From contig JACQGW010000228.1 of the NCBI GenBank assembly GCA_016199325.1, positions 1 through 6,689 of the forward strand: 6,689 nt of DNA, read 5' to 3'. Below, in pieces: positions 5,419-6,689 of this stretch. Source of the stretch: Chloroflexota bacterium (GTDB taxonomy: Bacteria > Chloroflexota > Dehalococcoidia > JACQGW01). Position 1 is the stretch's first letter. Every line of letters begins with the position of its first letter. The notes under the pieces are model-generated. The model made no database searches. It saw only the letters and a program-made list of their open reading frames with translations, and was not told the origin of the DNA. Position numbers and translations under genes: made by a program.

Positions 5419-6508
5419 CCCCCGCCTGGCCGATTGGTGGCCGGTCGGGCTGCGGCTCGACGATCTGCTGGAGCGGCCGCCGATCCCGGTCGGCCTCGAC
5501 GTGGCGCGCGAGCGCCTGGCAGGCCGCCGGGTCCTCGTCACCGGCGCCGGCGGCTCTATCGGCACGGCGCTGTCGCACCTGCTCGTCGAGCTCGGCCCGG
5601 CCGAGCTGACGCTGCTCGACCATCACGAGAACTCGCTGTTCGCGCTGCGCCAGGAGCTGCTGGCGCCGTCGGTGCATTTTGCGCTGGCCGACGTGCGCGA
5701 TCGGACCCGCCTCGGCCACATCTTCCGGCGACACCGGCCGGAGGTGGTGTTTCACCTGGCGGCGTACAAGCACGTCCACCTCGCCGAGATCGACCCCGAC
5801 CAGACCGCGCTGGTGAACGTCCTCGGCTCGCTGAACATCTTCGATGCGGCGATGGAGATCGGCTGCGCCCGCGTCGTCTATCCCTCGACGGACAAGGCGG
5901 TGCTGCCGCCCAGCGTCTACGGCGCAACCAAGCGCTTCGCCGAGCTGCTCGTCATGGCGCTGGCGCGCGAGATCGACCCGAGCGCGTTCGTCGTGGCCCG
6001 GCTCGTCAACACGCTCGGCGCCCAGGGCGGCGTCATTCGCACGTTCGCCCAGCAGATCCGCCAGGGCCAGCCGGTCTCGGTGACCGACGTCCGGATGACC
6101 CGCTACTGGATCACGATGGAGGAGGCCGTCTGCTTCCTCGCTCAGGCCGGCGGGCTGGCCGTCGAGGCGCCGATTCTGCTGCTGGCTCTCGGCGAGCCGA
6201 TCCGGCTCGTCGACGTCGGCGAGCGATTGTGGCATCTGATCCGGCCCGACGAGCCGTTCCGGCTGCGTGAGGTCGGCGCGCGCCCCGGCGAGCGGCTGGA
6301 CGAGCAACTGCTCTACGACCACGAGCGTCCGGCATCCTCCCGCGCGTCCGGCATCCTGGCCGTCCATCAAACGCTCGCGCCGCCCAGCCTGGTCGACCTC
6401 CGCACCGCGGCCGTCGACATCGCCGACGCCGCCCACCGCGCCGCGCTCGATGAGGTGCGGCGGATCCTGTTCGAGGCGATTACTGCGGCGGTCCGGACGC
6501 CGGTATGA
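5402..6508 (+). CDS. Soluble CapD/FlaA1-type polysaccharide biosynthesis protein (NDP-sugar 4,6-dehydratase family)
   Basis: This is a 368-residue protein of the CapD/FlaA1 (Polysacc_synt_2) SDR family, which includes UDP-GlcNAc 4,6-dehydratases of the inverting and retaining types. Motifs in order are: Rossmann GAGGSIG (48-54), LDHHENSLFAL, HLAAYKHVHLAE, the catalytic T163-D164-K165 (STDKAV), Y173/K177 (VYGATK), GGVIRTFAQQI, VRMTRYWITMEEAV, and GEPIRLVDVGERL. The active-site residues are intact. Family members that are membrane-bound carry about four TM helices before the catalytic domain; here they are absent, but the interdomain linker is recognisable at residues 17-43 (LRLDDLLERPPIPVGL). 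The usual GSEL after the glycine motif is GTAL. GTG 5402 has GGAG 7 bases upstream and overlaps the preceding stop by 17 bases. It probably makes a 4-keto-6-deoxy nucleotide sugar used by the epimerase-like neighbours or downstream genes beyond the window. Confidence 0.92.
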   Translation: MHPGADPRLADWWPVGLRLDDLLERPPIPVGLDVARERLAGRRVLVTGAGGSIGTALSHLLVELGPAELTLLDHHENSLFALRQELLAPSVHFALADVRDRTRLGHIFRRHRPEVVFHLAAYKHVHLAEIDPDQTALVNVLGSLNIFDAAMEIGCARVVYPSTDKAVLPPSVYGATKRFAELLVMALAREIDPSAFVVARLVNTLGAQGGVIRTFAQQIRQGQPVSVTDVRMTRYWITMEEAVCFLAQAGGLAVEAPILLLALGEPIRLVDVGERLWHLIRPDEPFRLREVGARPGERLDEQLLYDHERPASSRASGILAVHQTLAPPSLVDLRTAAVDIADAAHRAALDEVRRILFEAITAAVRTPV

Positions 6509-6534
6509 GAAAACGACACGCACGGAAGGCTGAA

Positions 6535-6624
6535 GGTTCGTAGTGCGCACTTTGGTGCGCTTCCCCGGTGGTGCAAGGAATACCTGGCTCGATAGTCAAT
6601 CTCCATAAGTGCACACTACGAACC
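6535..6624. repeat. 90-bp inverted-repeat element (MITE/REP-like) after the operon
   Basis: The 18-bp left end ggttcgtagtgcgcactt (6535-6552) and the right end 6607-6624 are reverse complements with a single mismatch. The left end also contains a short hairpin, gcgcac-tttg-gtgcgc (6545-6560). The 54-base interior holds no gene and no clear target-site duplication is seen. It starts 26 bases after the last stop codon and could slow or end transcription, but lacks a T-run. It is unrelated in sequence to the palindrome at 2060-2144. Confidence 0.75.
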
Positions 6625-6689
6625 GGCGTTGTCGCCGGGGAACGACGCACTGATGAAGCTTTCCGAAATGATCAGGTAGACGGTGCAAC
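6625..6689. other. Unassigned sequence at the right edge
   Basis: A short ggcg-ttgt-cgcc hairpin (6625-6636) directly follows the inverted-repeat element. An ATG at 6652 opens only eight codons before TAG, so it is not a gene. I see nothing else that can be supported before the window ends. Confidence 0.4.

Noticed and set aside
5297..6550. Long minus-strand ORF opposite the CapD-like gene
   Set aside because: It is an antisense shadow rich in Arg, Asp and Gln with no recognisable motif, while the plus strand encodes a clear CapD-family protein.
6535..6560. Rho-independent terminator after the operon
   Set aside because: The 6-bp hairpin is followed by a C/G-rich stretch with no T-run, so it is better described as part of the inverted-repeat element.
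6652..6678. Start of a further gene at ATG 6652
   Set aside because: The frame closes after eight codons (MKLSEMIR then TAG), and no alternative frame with a start and a ribosome binding site reaches the window edge.

Overview
The window is GC-rich bacterial DNA (third codon positions are mostly G or C). It holds two divergent gene groups separated by a repeat-rich intergenic region. There is no rRNA or phylogenetic marker gene. The GC content, GTG starts, scattered long palindromes and the nfeD-slipin pair would suit an uncultured soil or sediment lineage such as Methylomirabilota/Rokubacteria or Chloroflexota, but the sequence cannot decide this.

Left part, minus strand (1-1897): a long-form NfeD membrane serine protease (551-1897) is followed, with a 4-base ATGA overlap, by a slipin/stomatin-type SPFH protein that runs off the left edge (1-554). 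A good sigma70-type promoter (TTGGCG, 17 bp, TATAAT) and a strong Shine-Dalgarno sequence precede nfeD. This is a classic membrane quality-control operon.

Middle (about 1985-2630): upstream of the nfeD promoter are four tandem 10-bp units, then a near-perfect 31-bp-arm palindrome, then three more units of the same 10-bp repeat in inverted orientation. Together they form a nested inverted repeat of about 200 bp. It overlaps the 3' end of a small minus-strand ORF (2171-2473) that looks like a zinc-ribbon protein whose fourth cysteine is replaced by tyrosine. Further right is a convincing plus-strand promoter (TTGTCG, 17 bp, TAGAAT) and a leader with a 9-bp stem-loop.

Right part, plus strand (about 2632-6508): four overlapping genes form a tight operon. 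They encode an SDR-fold NAD(P)-dependent epimerase-like protein that lacks the usual catalytic tyrosine, a canonical NAD-dependent epimerase/dehydratase, a TIM-barrel sugar isomerase/epimerase-like protein with an intact metal site, and a soluble CapD/FlaA1-type nucleotide-sugar dehydratase domain. Together they look like a sugar-modification cassette, probably for a surface glycan, glycolipid or secondary metabolite. The substrate is not readable from the sequence. A 90-bp inverted-repeat element (6535-6624) follows the last stop codon.

The most interesting points are the unusual SDR/SDR/TIM-barrel/CapD set with one member apparently catalytically altered, and the two families of palindromic elements.
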